A program made the position numbers and the translations under genes. Of a DNA stretch of 64,000 nt, positions 1 through 9,780 are shown in pieces. Under the pieces are notes generated by a model that did no database searches, was not told the DNA's origin, and saw only the letters and a program-made list of their open reading frames with translations. The stretch's first letter is position 1, and each line of letters opens with the position of its first letter. This stretch comes from Anastrepha obliqua (lineage: Eukaryota; Arthropoda; Insecta; Diptera; Tephritidae): the NCBI RefSeq assembly GCF_027943255.1, contig NW_026562179.1, forward strand, positions 1,242,501 through 1,306,500, in the 5' to 3' direction.

Positions 1-39
1 TATATTTGATCCACTATTATGTTTTGATTTGTTCATCAC

Positions 40-1297
40 CGACGAAATATTATAGTTGGAGAGATTGCTCGATGGAGAAATGTTGAAATCTCAGTAAAAC
101 GTGGCGCCTTCATGACCAGTAGCACGTTCAAATATACAACCTCTACAGAACTTCGAGCTTTGATTGGCATCCTAACCTTGAGTGCAGTAATGAAAGACAA
201 TAATTTATCAACTGATGAGCTGTTTGATAGTTCCTTTTCGGGAACAAGGTATGTAGCAATAATGAGCAGGGATCGTACTTACCTAATTAGATGTCTCAGG
301 ATGGATAATAAGTCTTTACGGCCCCTTATTCGGCAAGAATTCAATGCAAACTTAACTATTCACCGGAGAGCATGTGACAATCGATGAAAAATTACTAGGA
401 TTTCGAGGAAGATATATAATAAACCGAATAAATATGGCATCAAATTATAATGATGTGCGATATTGCAACTGACAATATGTTGAATGCAATGCCATATATC
501 GGAAGAGCCACAAATACCAATGGACTGCCGCTGGGAGAATATTATGTAAAAGAGTTATCTCGACCTATTCATGGCAACATAACTTGTGATAATTTGTTCA
601 CCTCGGTACTTCTCGCGAAATCATTTCCTCTAATAAACGCGAGATCCCTGAAGAGTTGAAAAACACCCGATCTCGACCAATAGGCACATCAATGTTCTGT
701 TACGATGAATGTTTGACACTAGTGTCATACAAGCCAAAGCCCTCGAAGATGGTTTATCTGTTATCATCGTGTGATGAAGAAGGTGTCATCAACCCAACAA
801 CCGGCAAGCCTGAAATAATAATGTATTACAATCAGACTAAGGGCGGCGTTGACACATTTGGTCAAATGTGCTCAACATCGTCCTGTTCGATAAAAACGAA
901 TAGATGGCCAATGACCATGTTTTATGGCTTACTAAATAGAGCATTTATCAGTTCATGTGCCATTTACTGTCACAATGTTCTAACAAAACGTGATAAGCCT
1001 TTGAATCGGAGAGAATTCATGAAAAAACTCAGTACTCAACTGACTGCACCGTGGATGACGAAAAGACTGGAAGCACCTCCTTTGCCAAGGCATGTGCGAG
1101 GCAACATTGAAAATATTCTTCCAAAATCTGCTGTATAAACTTTCATAGATGATGAAGAAGAACCCGCAGCCAAAAAAAGGCGTTATTGCAGTCTTTGCAC
1201 GTCTAAAAAGAAAAGAATGTCAAAGATGACCTGTGCCAAATGCGAAAAGACAGTTTTTGGTGAACACAAGAAAGACGTTTGTCATGACTGTCTCTAA
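40..1297 (+). pseudogene. piggyBac transposase pseudogene (DDE_Tnp_1_7 plus C-terminal Cys-rich domain)
   Basis: Remnant of the nuclear transposase that excises and inserts the element at TTAA. Reading segments in order: an N-terminal piece with STDELFD and MSRDR (112-387); a frameshifted piece with TIDEKLLGFRG near 365-405, holding the first catalytic Asp; a segment with GEYYVKEL and NITCDN, the second Asp (450-659); then QTKGGVD, the third Asp region (656-1138). After an in-frame TAA at 1136-1138 the frame continues for 52 codons as a Cys-rich zinc-binding tail (YCSLC, CAKC, CHDC). In the GGVD-T-x-D-Q motif the second Asp is Gly. The overall match is to the canonical moth piggyBac lineage rather than to distant piggyBac-derived genes. 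At least one stop and two frameshifts are visible. Confidence 0.88.
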
Positions 1298-1603
1298 AGA
1301 ATTTGTTTATAATATTACAGTTTTTTTTATATTGATTATATTATAGTCTACTAGTTTGTAAGGATAAAACAATATTTTTTGTGATATTTCACGGGATTTG
1401 TTCCCATAAACCGAAGACTGTTGATTTTTGTTAATTTTAGATTTAAGTTTAAAACTACTTAAAATATAAAAAAAATATAATATAAATGCATTTTATTTTT
1501 ACAATAATGCCAAACCTTTAACATGACTAGATTAACTTAATTGACGCCTTAGAAAAGCATGCGCCTCTGAAGCGTATGGTTATATTTTACGTACGTTGTA
1601 TGA

Positions 1604-1623
1604 CAACGTCTTTCGAGGGTTAA
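1604..1623 (+). repeat. piggyBac 3' terminal inverted repeat tip and TTAA target site
   Basis: The element ends CTTTCGAGGG followed by TTAA at 1620-1623. Read inward on the minus strand this is TTAACCCTCGAAAGA, the standard piggyBac-type terminus. An internal CGTACGTAAAA and GCATGC lie about 30 and 65 bp further in, like the subterminal repeats of the family. The matching 5' end is not in the window. Confidence 0.8.
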
Positions 1624-1905
1624 AGAACACTTACTGCTAACAATGGTGTACATGCAGTTCTATAGGTAACTGTGTTCAACCGATTCTGTTTGAGAGGCAA
1701 GTAAGGACCTTCCCCCCCATACCACTATTTGAAAGTCGCGAAACATTTTAACGATGTCTGCTGTAAATACAAACTGATCAAAATGAAATCTTAGGCGAAC
1801 TGAAAACAGGTTGAGTTGAAAGTTTGGCCCGAAGTATGAGTCGCTATTAAGAGACACACCCATAGAGTCAGCATAAGATCTATCGAAAATCACCCGATGA
1901 CTGTT
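1624..1905 (-). pseudogene. BEL/Pao reverse transcriptase fragment
   Basis: Short piece of a BEL/Pao LTR-retrotransposon pol read on the minus strand. It carries DRSYADSMGVSLN and FVFTADIVKMF, the latter being RT motif A with its catalytic Asp. A frameshift then leads into LNTVTYRTACTP, the motif B region, next to TTAA. The order and wording match BEL/Pao RT rather than gypsy or copia. It is cut at one side by the piggyBac insertion and at the other by a LINE fragment. No LTR is seen. Confidence 0.7.
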
Positions 1906-4248
1906 TGATGCGGTAGATAAAATATGGGAAAGGCAAAAGCTGCCTTATGAAACAACTGAACTCCATGAAATTAGGGCTTCGTGTAGACGGCTCTTCAATA
2001 GAGCCAGAAGAATTAAGTTTCCCTCGGCATGGGAGCTATACAAAGTAGGATTAGGCATCTACAAGTCCGAAATTAGGAAGCGAAGCGAGAGTCATAGAGG
2101 AGGTTCTGGGAAGGTGTGGAAGGCTGTTATGAGTCCGCGAGATTCAGACGTAGCCTCTCGAGGAGTTCCACACCCATGGGGTGCCTGGGGGATGGATCGG
2201 GGAGATATAATATGAGCAGCGATGAGTCGCTCAGGTTCCTTATCGACGCCCAAATCCCGCAAGCCCAAATTCGAACAATATCAGCTGAGATAGTGTGCAA
2301 ATATTTCCCATACCCATAGCGGTTTGCTAAATAGGCGCCGCCTGGCTTGGGCGATTGGCTCTTTCAGGCCCTTTAAGTCAGATGGGACCGATCGCATTAT
2401 ACCTGATCAACTGCAGAAATAAGCGGAGGTAACTTGTCGTTGGCTTTTCCCTATCTAGGCAGGTAAAATCTCACATGTATCCCCTAAGGATTTCAGACAA
2501 ATAAGCCTCTTATCGTTCTAGTTGAAAGCCTTTGGCTGATTCATCTGCTTTTAAGATGTGTAATTACTCGGGAGCGCTTATCGTACGCTCAACATGACTA
2601 TTGTAAAGGCGCATCGGTAGAGTCTGCCTTGCATACTATTGTAAAGTCTCTCTCTCAGAAAGAGATCACGGTGGACGTCTTCTGAGGGGGCTTTTCCACA
2701 ATGTCCTCCGGAGACAATCACTAGGTCTCTTAATAAAATAGGGGTCGGAACCGACCTTATTAAGCTAATACATAAAATGATTAGCGATAAAACAGTCCCA
2801 GCGGAGCGGGACTGCGCCTCTCTTCGCCGACAGGTGAGCAGAGGCACTCCCTCCTCTCGCCATTGCTCTGGGTTGTTGGGCTCAACGACTTGCTAGCGGA
2901 ACTGGAGAGGAGAGGCTGTAAGGTTATTGCTTACACAGATGACCGGTCTCTTATTGTCAGAGGAAAGTTTGTAGATACTCTGACGGAGCTGATGCAGGGT
3001 TATCTGAATCTAGTTGTGAAATGCTCTGTCGATAAATCCTATGAAGACGGGGCTCGTCTTGTATACGAGGAAATATAAAATACGAAAAGGCTTTCTCAAT
3101 AGCAGGCACTCTGATGGTGCTCTCTGACAGGGTTAAGCACCTAGGGCTTACCCTTGACAGATGTCTAACGTGGAAGCCAAACCTTGAGGAGAGAATTAGG
3201 AAGGCCACAGTCGCCTTGTATGGTTGAAGGTACGCTATGGGCAAAAGATGCCGCCTCTCGCCTACAGCTGCTTTTTGGCTTTGTAACACTATTATAAAGC
3301 TAGTTTTGCTGATCGGAGTCCTCGTCTGGTGGAACTCACTGGAAAGGATGACATCAGTTAAGAAGATGGAGAGGATCCAAAGTTCTGCTCTCATTGCAAT
3401 CAGTGGGGCATTTTGGGCCACTCCTACTCTAGCGGTCAACGCTATACTGAATGTGGCAAGCGTGCACATTGCAAGAAAAACGGCCACTGCACGCATTGCA
3501 ATCAGTCTGAGGTGTGCAGGCCATAAGCTAGACTTAAGTTACGGACACTCTAGTATTTTTAAAAATGTTTGAATCATTTGGATTATTCTAGACCCAGCTA
3601 GGTAAAATTTGGTGGCCGGGCATGGCAAACATATTTACGGATGGTTCGAAGTTGGACGGAAGAGTTGGTGGAGGAGTATTCTGTGAGGATTCGAATTCAT
3701 GCTTCCGGACCACTGTAGTGTTTTCCAAGCGGATGTAGCCGCTATTAGGGAAGCAGTGGATTGGTAGTCTGTGCGTTCGAAATTAGTCAAGCAATGCCTG
3801 ACTTCCCTTTTGATCCGATCACAACTGCATAGAAGGAAACTGCTGGGTCGATGAGCTACTGGAGCTACTGGTCTGCTACTGGAAAGATGGGCCTCGCACC
3901 AACTCAGCGGGCGCTGGGCTAGTGCGCAAACGTGTAAGGTTGCGAGATCCTACTGACCACGGGTAGATCGGGGGCACCCGAGGTAACTTCTAAGGCTAAC
4001 ACAGCCACAGCTATCGAATTTGGTAGATATCCTTACCGGGCATTGTCCGTTAGGTGTCCATGCCGTGAGGCTTGGGATTGCTTCAAGCCCTTTCTGCAGA
4101 AGCTGGAAAGGGTGGAATCATCTCAGCTGTTCCACTCTCGTCGGGCAAAGGTCTCTTACTTTTTCGATACAGCTGCGGATTTTCCGGGATAAAATATCAC
4201 ACATCTGGTGAAATTCATCAGGACCTTAAAGCGGTTAGTACGAATGTA
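1906..4248 (+). pseudogene. RNase H-bearing LINE (R1/LOA/I type), copy 1, ORF2 remnant
   Basis: Degenerate ORF2 of a non-LTR retrotransposon, 5' truncated. In order: the endonuclease-RT linker (ELYKVGLGIYKSEIRK, about 2025-2080); RT finger pieces (about 2440-2700); the RT palm with YTDD at 2932-2943 in place of YADD; LGLTLDRCLTWKPN (about 3145); the thumb (3237-3480); an RNase H start YxDGSKLDGR with an acidic Asp (about 3635); and a C-terminal zinc-knuckle region (LTGH, GVHAVRLGI, about 4025-4200) ending in KFIRTLKRL. Many stops and frameshifts are present. Other copies of the same group lie at 9781, 13283, 21650, 39081 and 50909. The clade name is tentative; the RNase H domain and RT wording are clear. 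Confidence 0.75.
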
Positions 4249-4630
4249 AATTGCGACTGTTGGTTGTCATCTTCTAATCCAAATATCCTTCTTCCTTTTT
4301 TCCACCTGTCTGGTTCCTTCCCTCGTCCTTTTTTCCTCCCCACCCCATGTATCAGAAGAGATAAATTTTGAATATTTGTCCAAGTGGACCCCTCGTAAAG
4401 GCAGCCATTTATCCTAATCGTACCCAAGGCCCGCTGTCTGCTAAAGCCAATGCAGGAGATGCCCAAATGTTCGGCGCTCTCTATTGAATTGTGGCAGTAG
4501 GGGATGTCTGTAAGTTGGAAGCGATGTAGGTATTCCAGAAAACAGACGGGATCGGTGATTAGTTGGGTGAGGTAATCATCAGTGCCGCCATGTCTTCTAT
4601 TCACCCACCTCTCCAGGTTCGGGATAAATG
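4249..4630 (-). pseudogene. R1-clade LINE C-terminal fragment
   Basis: Minus-strand piece of an R1-clade ORF2 C-terminus. The phrases IPNLERWVNRRHGG, YLTQL and ESAEHL correspond one for one to the C-terminal zinc-finger region of the better R1 copy near the window end (IPDLKKWVERKHGE, YLTQF, DDAEHT). Only the tail is left. The preceding RT part may be the minus-strand R1 fragment at 6871-7540, separated by jockey and mariner sequence. Confidence 0.65.
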
Positions 4631-4635
4631 TGCTA

Positions 4636-4881
4636 GGGTTAGCAAAAACAAAAACAACAAGAGTTTCCAAAGCAATTACAACAACGACAAATAAACACCC
4701 CAAAAATACTCGTTTGCGGGAAATTTTTCAACATATATTACAACAACAACCACTACAACCTAAAATTGCGCAACAGAAGCAACCACAGGCTAGCCCAGTA
4801 CCTCTCGCCAACACATGGTGCACCCAAGGCCTTACTCGCACATCTAACTCAATCCCAAACTCTCAAATATCCCTAAATATT
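4636..4881 (+). pseudogene. Probable jockey-clade ORF1 C-terminal fragment
   Basis: Asn/Gln/Thr-rich reading (KNKNNKSFQSNYNND, then after a frame change LREIFQHILQQQ) of the kind found at the C-terminus of jockey-clade gag-like ORF1 proteins. It lies directly upstream, with a mariner between, of a jockey RT fragment in the same orientation, which supports a common origin. The match is compositional rather than motif-based. Confidence 0.4.
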
Positions 4882-5738
4882 AGGTAAGCAACTAAGTTCT
4901 CGCTGTTTTCTTGATGAAAATACAACTTTATTCTGAAAAAATGGTTACAAGTGAGTCATTGAAAGTATTACCCATCGCTGGATACTACCTTTTCCCATCT
5001 TTCTGGTAGATCTCGTGTACCGTCGCGGTAAAACTGTTCATCTCTTGAGGCTATCCACGGATCAAGCCATTTTTTGATGTCTTCATATGTAGGTTTTAAC
5101 GGGTTTGGCAACGTAAGGCTGACCGTTGTCATGCTGTAGAATCACTTTTTCATGCCTCTCCTCTTATTGCGGCCGCTGCTCGGCTCAATCGCATTAATTG
5201 CAGTCGATGCCGATCCCCAGTGATGGTTCCGCTTGGTTTTTACAGTTCATAATAAATAACACCAACTTGGTCCCACCATCTACGTAGCATAACAGTCGCA
5301 GCGTGAATATTCGGCTGAGGCGACGACGTAGAAGCATGACCGGGTAGTCGCCATGCCTTTCTTTTCTCTGAATTGCTGTAATGAATCCATTTTTCATCAC
5401 CCGTCACGATGCGATGAAGAAAACCCTTCATTTCTTGCCGCTGTTGTGTCAACTGTTGTTCACAGCCGAAAAAACGACGATCAACATTGCTTGGTTTTAA
5501 CTCATTAGGAACCCTAGTCCCCTGTTTCTGAATCATTCCCACAGCATGCAGTTGCTTGGAAATGAATTGGCGGGTAACTCCTAATACTGAAGCAAGCTCT
5601 TCTTGCGTTTGACACGGATCCTAATTGAGCAATGCCTCCAATTCAGCGTCTTCGAAGGTTTTTGGCCTTCCTTCACGCGGACGGTCGTCAGCATTAAAAT
5701 CACCGTCTTTGAAGCGACAGAACCAATCTCGGCACGTT
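4882..5738 (-). mobile_element. mariner transposon, 5'-truncated and internally deleted
   Basis: A mariner (DD34D class) on the minus strand. The 3' tip TTAGGTAAGCAACTAAGT at 4882 is a typical mariner terminal repeat. The transposase reads from RDWFCRFKDGDF (about 5720) through EDAELEALLN, TQEELA and VPNELKP to VTGDEKWIHY (first catalytic Asp, about 5390) and WWDQVGVIYYEL (about 5245). Then HDNG..YVAKPVKTY jumps directly to EDIKKWLDPWIAS near 5080. The stretch with the third catalytic Asp is missing. The N-terminus and 5' repeat are also absent at 5738, where jockey sequence resumes. Confidence 0.85.
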
Positions 5739-6870
5739 GAACCACCTTGAGGACAAAAAAAAACTTAACTCACTTACCCAAGAAGTCAAAGAACTTCTTA
5801 AAAAAGAACATAACTCTTTGCTCCAGAACTATCTCAGTAAACTTGATGCAACCTCTTCCACTGACTACTCTCTATGGAAAGCAACAAAAAATTTAAAAAG
5901 GCCATCCCAAGCACAATCATTCATTAAAATGGAAATTAACAAATAGCCTAAGACAGATCTCGAGAAGGCAAACACGTTTGCTCGTCTCTTAACCCGAGCG
6001 TTCTGCCCTCATGAAATCGAACCCTCTCCAAATACTGCTCAAAAAGTGAAAGATACCCTCGAACACACTCACCAGATGAACCCACCCATTAAAAAGTTCT
6101 CGAGAAGTAAAGTTAAAGAAGTGATAAAAAACTTAAAAAAAAAGAAGGCCTCTGGATATGACCTCGTAACAGGAGAAGTATTGAAACAACTCCCACAAGA
6201 AGGACTCACTTTTCTTACGTACATATGTATATATTTCTATTATAGCTATTATCTGGTTTTGTTCCGCCCCAGGAAAAATCGCTGAACAAGTGAAATCATG
6301 CGGCTCATCAGCCTATTGCCTCTAAAGTAAAGGGATTCCATTAGAATAGTGCCTATAATGGAAGAATAACGCCTATAATGGAAGAACGAAATATATATAT
6401 TTATTAAGTCCTACCTGAAAATCGATATTTCTTTGTGAAACAAGGCGAAGAACAGTCTGAACTAAGTGAAAGTTCAGCTGGTGTAGTCCAAGGCAGTGTT
6501 ATGGGCCCCATCTCCTTGCTATACATATACGATCTTCTGAAGAAAGAGTAGACGAGACTCCTACCCTCATGTGGCCTCCCAAAAGCTACAGAAAGGACTT
6601 GATAAAATAACTCATTGGTTGAAAGAATGGCGCATTAAGCCAGACGAGACAAAATCTTCCCAAGTCACTTTTACACTAAATCGAAAAATTTGCCCACCAG
6701 TTAAGCTCAATAACATAATCATACCCCAGACCAACGTCACAAAATATCTCGGCATGCATCTGGATACCAAACTTACATGGAACACACATATTTTCGCCAA
6801 ACGGAAGGCTCTAGAAATAAAGCTCAGAAGCATAAATTGGTTACTACATCGAAATTCATATCGTGCATAG
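5739..6870 (+). pseudogene. jockey-clade LINE ORF2 (RT) remnant
   Basis: Decayed reverse transcriptase of a jockey-clade non-LTR element. The pre-RT linker (LEDKKKLNSL, DYSLWKATKNLKRP) is followed by KKFSRSKVKEVIKNLKKKKASGYDLVTGEVLK. Frames then break; PIMEER, QGSVMGP and a final block (LQKGLDKITHWLKEWRIKPDETKS, NVTKYLGMHLDTKLTWNTHI, 6571-6870) represent the palm and thumb. The YADD region is lost between 6300 and 6560. There is no RNase H and no 3' tail. Confidence 0.8.
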
Positions 6871-7540
6871 AATTCCAAAGGGTTGGTCCCAGGACCGATC
6901 TGGCGTTCTAAAGTCGATAGTATGTTGGGGCATTTCGCCGTGTTGAAGGCATTTTTTACATCTAGTGTGACGACCGCACAGTATTTCATGGGACGTCCCA
7001 CGCTGATAGCTTCCTGGGCGATGTGTGTAAATTCTTCGAATTGCATCAACTGTTGACTTGGCTCGCCGGAAGCCGTACTGCTTATCAGATAATCTGTTGG
7101 ATCCCACAGGTCCCCCTCAGGCAGTCGCATATGGGGCATTCAAACAATTTCCCTATTATATCCAACTTGCACAGAGGTCTGTATGCTGATGGGTTGTCAG
7201 GTTCCTTGCTTGGTTTAAGCAGCAGAACGAATGGTATTACAAAGCACGAGTCCGTTTTTTTTTCTTCGTCCAAGTGTGCTCATTCCTTGGGCAACCATAC
7301 CAACCTAACCTAAGCAGCAGAACAAGGCGTTGCAGCTTCGATCGCATCGGGAAAGTTGCCTCCATCAGTCATGTACTGTAAAGCTATCCAAATATATGCA
7401 GTTTTGCCCGTACTGCTGTCTTGAGCGCGATGTTTGGGACCTCACCTGGGTCAGGGGCTTTGCTGTCTTCTACCCGTTTAAGTGTATTTAACATTTCCTC
7501 TATTGTCAGCGATGACACGTCTGTTCATGTCTGAATTGAT
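6871..7540 (-). pseudogene. R1-clade LINE RT fragment
   Basis: Minus-strand RT fingers and palm start of an R1-clade element. In order: SLTIEEMLNTLKRVEDSKAP (about 7510), LVLLLKPSKEPDNPSAYRPLCKLD interrupted by a short insertion, LSDKQYGFRRAKSTVDAI (about 7090) and VTLDVKNAFNTA (motif A, about 6960). Frames shift between these. It stops just after motif A, at the jockey boundary. Confidence 0.75.
7229..7310 (-). mobile_element. 82-bp insertion with 13-bp target-site duplication
   Basis: The 13-mer TAAGCAGCAGAAC occurs at 7216-7228 and again at 7311-7323. The 82 bp between them interrupt the R1 reading frame LVLLLKPSKEP. Dropping the insert plus one 13-mer copy restores an open frame across the junction. 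On the minus strand the insert begins GGTTAGGTTGGTATGG and contains a run of nine A. A 13-bp duplication suggests target-primed retrotransposition of a short (SINE-like or truncated) element. Confidence 0.7.
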
Positions 7541-7569
7541 ACTGCTTGGAAAAAAGTGCCAATACTACC

Positions 7570-8260
7570 CGTTGTAGTATAGATTAGATTAGATTTGTGG
7601 GGGGTTTGAAAAGTCCATGCACTCAGTCAGGAAGACCATTGTACTACACAGCGATAGATTACAGTGGAGGGAACAGAGAGAGGATAGATACAGTATGGAT
7701 GGTAAGACGGAAAAATTGGTTATAGGTCACTCTTCCGGGAATCTTTTGGATTCATTGATGAATATTAAGAGATCCGGAAGCGGAAGAGTATGAACTTTTT
7801 CCATACTCAGAACAGCGCACCCCAACAGCCTTCTGATTCTAGAAAACTCCGGACAGCAACAAAGAAAATGCTCTGCAGTGGCTGTATTCTCATATGCCTA
7901 TTGAGTCGTCAATGATTCCTATGGTAGGCACTCTTCAGTTTTGTCTTACATTCACAAACTATTTTCAAAGAGCAGGGTGAGTTAGCAAGGACTCTTAGTG
8001 CATCTTGACTGTCACTACAAATACCGATAACACTACCCATTATTTTTTCCCAATTAGCCAGTATGCTACATTCAAGAGAACATAGATTTCCGTTAAGAAT
8101 ACCGTAGCCATCTGTCCTGTGGCGTAGGAGTAGTAAGTGTCGTCATCTAAGTACCCTCCAGATCCGCTCATTGGGTTTGGATCCGCCGTTTTGGAAAGTT
8201 TGTTGAAATCCCGATAATAGGTTCTGTGAACTTAATCATTGAACTCTATTGATATCTGGG
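7570..8260 (-). pseudogene. RNase H-bearing LINE, C-terminal RNase H domain and 3' end
   Basis: On the minus strand: a decayed RNase H N-part (VFLTEIYVLLNVAYWL, carrying the active-site Glu of this fold, about 8070), GICSDSQDALR (Asp, about 8000), then AEHFLCCCPEFSRIRRRLLG (C-terminal zinc-knuckle region, about 7860) and LPDLLIFINES. A non-coding 3' part follows and ends in TCTAATCTAATCTA near 7575, the short tandem tail that replaces poly(A) in several LINE groups. Multiple stops are present. Confidence 0.6.
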
Positions 8261-8699
8261 ATTAAAAAGGTCATACTTCTTACCGAAGCTAACATAAGGC
8301 ATCTGATTGTCCGCTGGCATCGAGGACAGTGCGCTCCACTCCGACAACTGATAGCAAATCTGACAGTGGCTAGTGTTTTCTTAGTTCCCCCAGACTCCGT
8401 TTAATTTGAGTCTGTACGCCGTCTTCTTTGCTTCCTTCCGGATTTGAAGATCTAAGGTTGCACGTTCAGGATGGCATTAAGGGCACCGCCAGATGTTGTT
8501 TTGTTTTTTTTTAGTCAAGAGGTATAAATCAAAATGTCAGAAACATCATCAAAGGTGCCGCCACACTAATGGTATTTAGTGCATGCTCCCACTAACACTA
8601 TCACATTCCTCTTCCTCGGCTGATTTCCATTCTGGAACCGCGTTAGCACTTCTTCAAGGTGGAGCCGCGTTTATGTCTATTGCCACAACAGGTTCCTGC
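8261..8699. other. Stretch without a supported gene
   Basis: No convincing coding match on either strand. It probably contains eroded upstream parts of the minus-strand RNase H LINE to its left and unidentified sequence. A T-rich run lies near 8500. Confidence 0.5.
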
Positions 8700-9415
8700 G
8701 TCCAGGCTCCGCTCTTGTGGGCGTATGGAGAATGCCTTCAACAATAAACGGAAGACCAACGGCTTCCCCACTTGCTTAAATTACGATGGCATTGTTTCGG
8801 ATAATGAACAAGACTCATGCGACCTCTTTGCAAAATTTTTCCAAAAAGTTTATGAAAAATTTGACAAATTAGACACTCTTAACCTTAATGTATCCTCTTC
8901 TGAATCTTATGATGACTTTACTGTTTCAACCAATGATGTTGTACAAGCAGCTTCAAAACTGAATAATAGCTCATCTACCGATCACGAAGGTTTCTGCCCC
9001 GTATTTTTTAAACTCGTCTCCACCTCAATAGCGAAACCGATCTCAATTCTCTTCAATAAATGTCTAAACAAATCGATTTTCTTAGATGCTTGGAAAATAT
9101 GCTCAATCACGCCAATTTATAAGTCAGGAAGCCGAAATGAGGTATGTAATTATCGCCCAATAGTTAAACAAAGCACCATCTCGAAATTATTTGATTCTAT
9201 TCTCAAAGTTAAAATGTTAAGTCGTATTAGTGATCTTATCTGCGAGTACCAGCATGGCTTTGTCCCCTTAAAATCCACTTGTACTAATTTGGCACTAGTC
9301 ACAAATAATATTATTAACGCTTTTGTAAATCGCGCACAACTAGATGTAGTTTACACGGATTTCTCAAAGGCATTCGATAAAGTCGACCATTCTATTCTAT
9401 TCTCATTAAGCGGTT
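8700..9415 (+). pseudogene. CR1-like LINE RT fragment
   Basis: One open reading segment covers the RT fingers and palm start of a CR1-like non-LTR element: DLFAKFFQKVY, AWKICSITPIYKSGSRNEV, NYRPI, STISKLFDSI, YQHGFVPLKST and VVYTDFSKAFDKVDHSI (motif A with catalytic Asp). Wording and spacing match the better copy on the minus strand at 44141-48240. Coding stops right after motif A, so motifs B to E, the endonuclease and both ends are missing. The segment is otherwise open, so it may be a fairly young truncated piece. Confidence 0.8.
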
Positions 9416-9780
9416 GTGGGAGGAATGAAACATCGGAGAATGTGCAATAGTCCGATACTCACAAACAATTGTCTTCAGTTTGGTACTGTTGTGAGTGTAT
9501 GACTCAGGCCTCTGTATCTGTCGTCGGTTTGTCAAAAAGAGTTAATCTCCACGGCCTAGCTGCTAGCAAAGGTTCTTACAAAACTTAATAATAAACGAAC
9601 TATACTAAGTTTATAATCTTTTATGACTTAGCTGGATTAAGTAAATAATGTACAAAATAATATGGCTGGCCTTGCTGTCTAATTTATTAAATATTTTAAT
9701 AGTATTAAATACTTAACCTTTGTTTCAGCTTCTACTTAACCTTTGTTTCAGCTTCTACAATTGCTGCTGTCGTTTCTGTG
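9416..9780. other. AT-rich stretch without a supported gene
   Basis: No reading frame is recognised. A 23-bp tandem duplication lies inside it. Around 9750-9960 minus-strand remnants of the neighbouring RNase H LINE begin. Confidence 0.5.
9711..9756. repeat. 23-bp direct tandem duplication
   Basis: Two perfect adjacent copies of a 23-mer starting ACTTAACCTTTGTTTCAGC. A local slippage or repair duplication; no function is suggested. Confidence 0.9.

Larger units (their letters stand above)
1..1623 (+). mobile_element. piggyBac-family DNA transposon, 5' end outside window, degenerate
   Basis: A cut-and-paste transposon of the piggyBac superfamily. It is recognised from a decayed transposase followed by a terminal inverted repeat that ends in CCCT/AGGG beside TTAA, the superfamily's target site. 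The element begins before the window. About 320 bp of AT-rich sequence separates the transposase end from the 3' tip. The right flank is a BEL/Pao reverse transcriptase fragment, so the transposon probably landed in that retroelement. Several stops and frameshifts make it non-autonomous now. Confidence 0.88.

Noticed and set aside
4582..4887. Single plus-strand protein of 101 codons
   Set aside because: It runs across a junction: its first part is antisense to the R1 C-terminus, only the later part is jockey-like.
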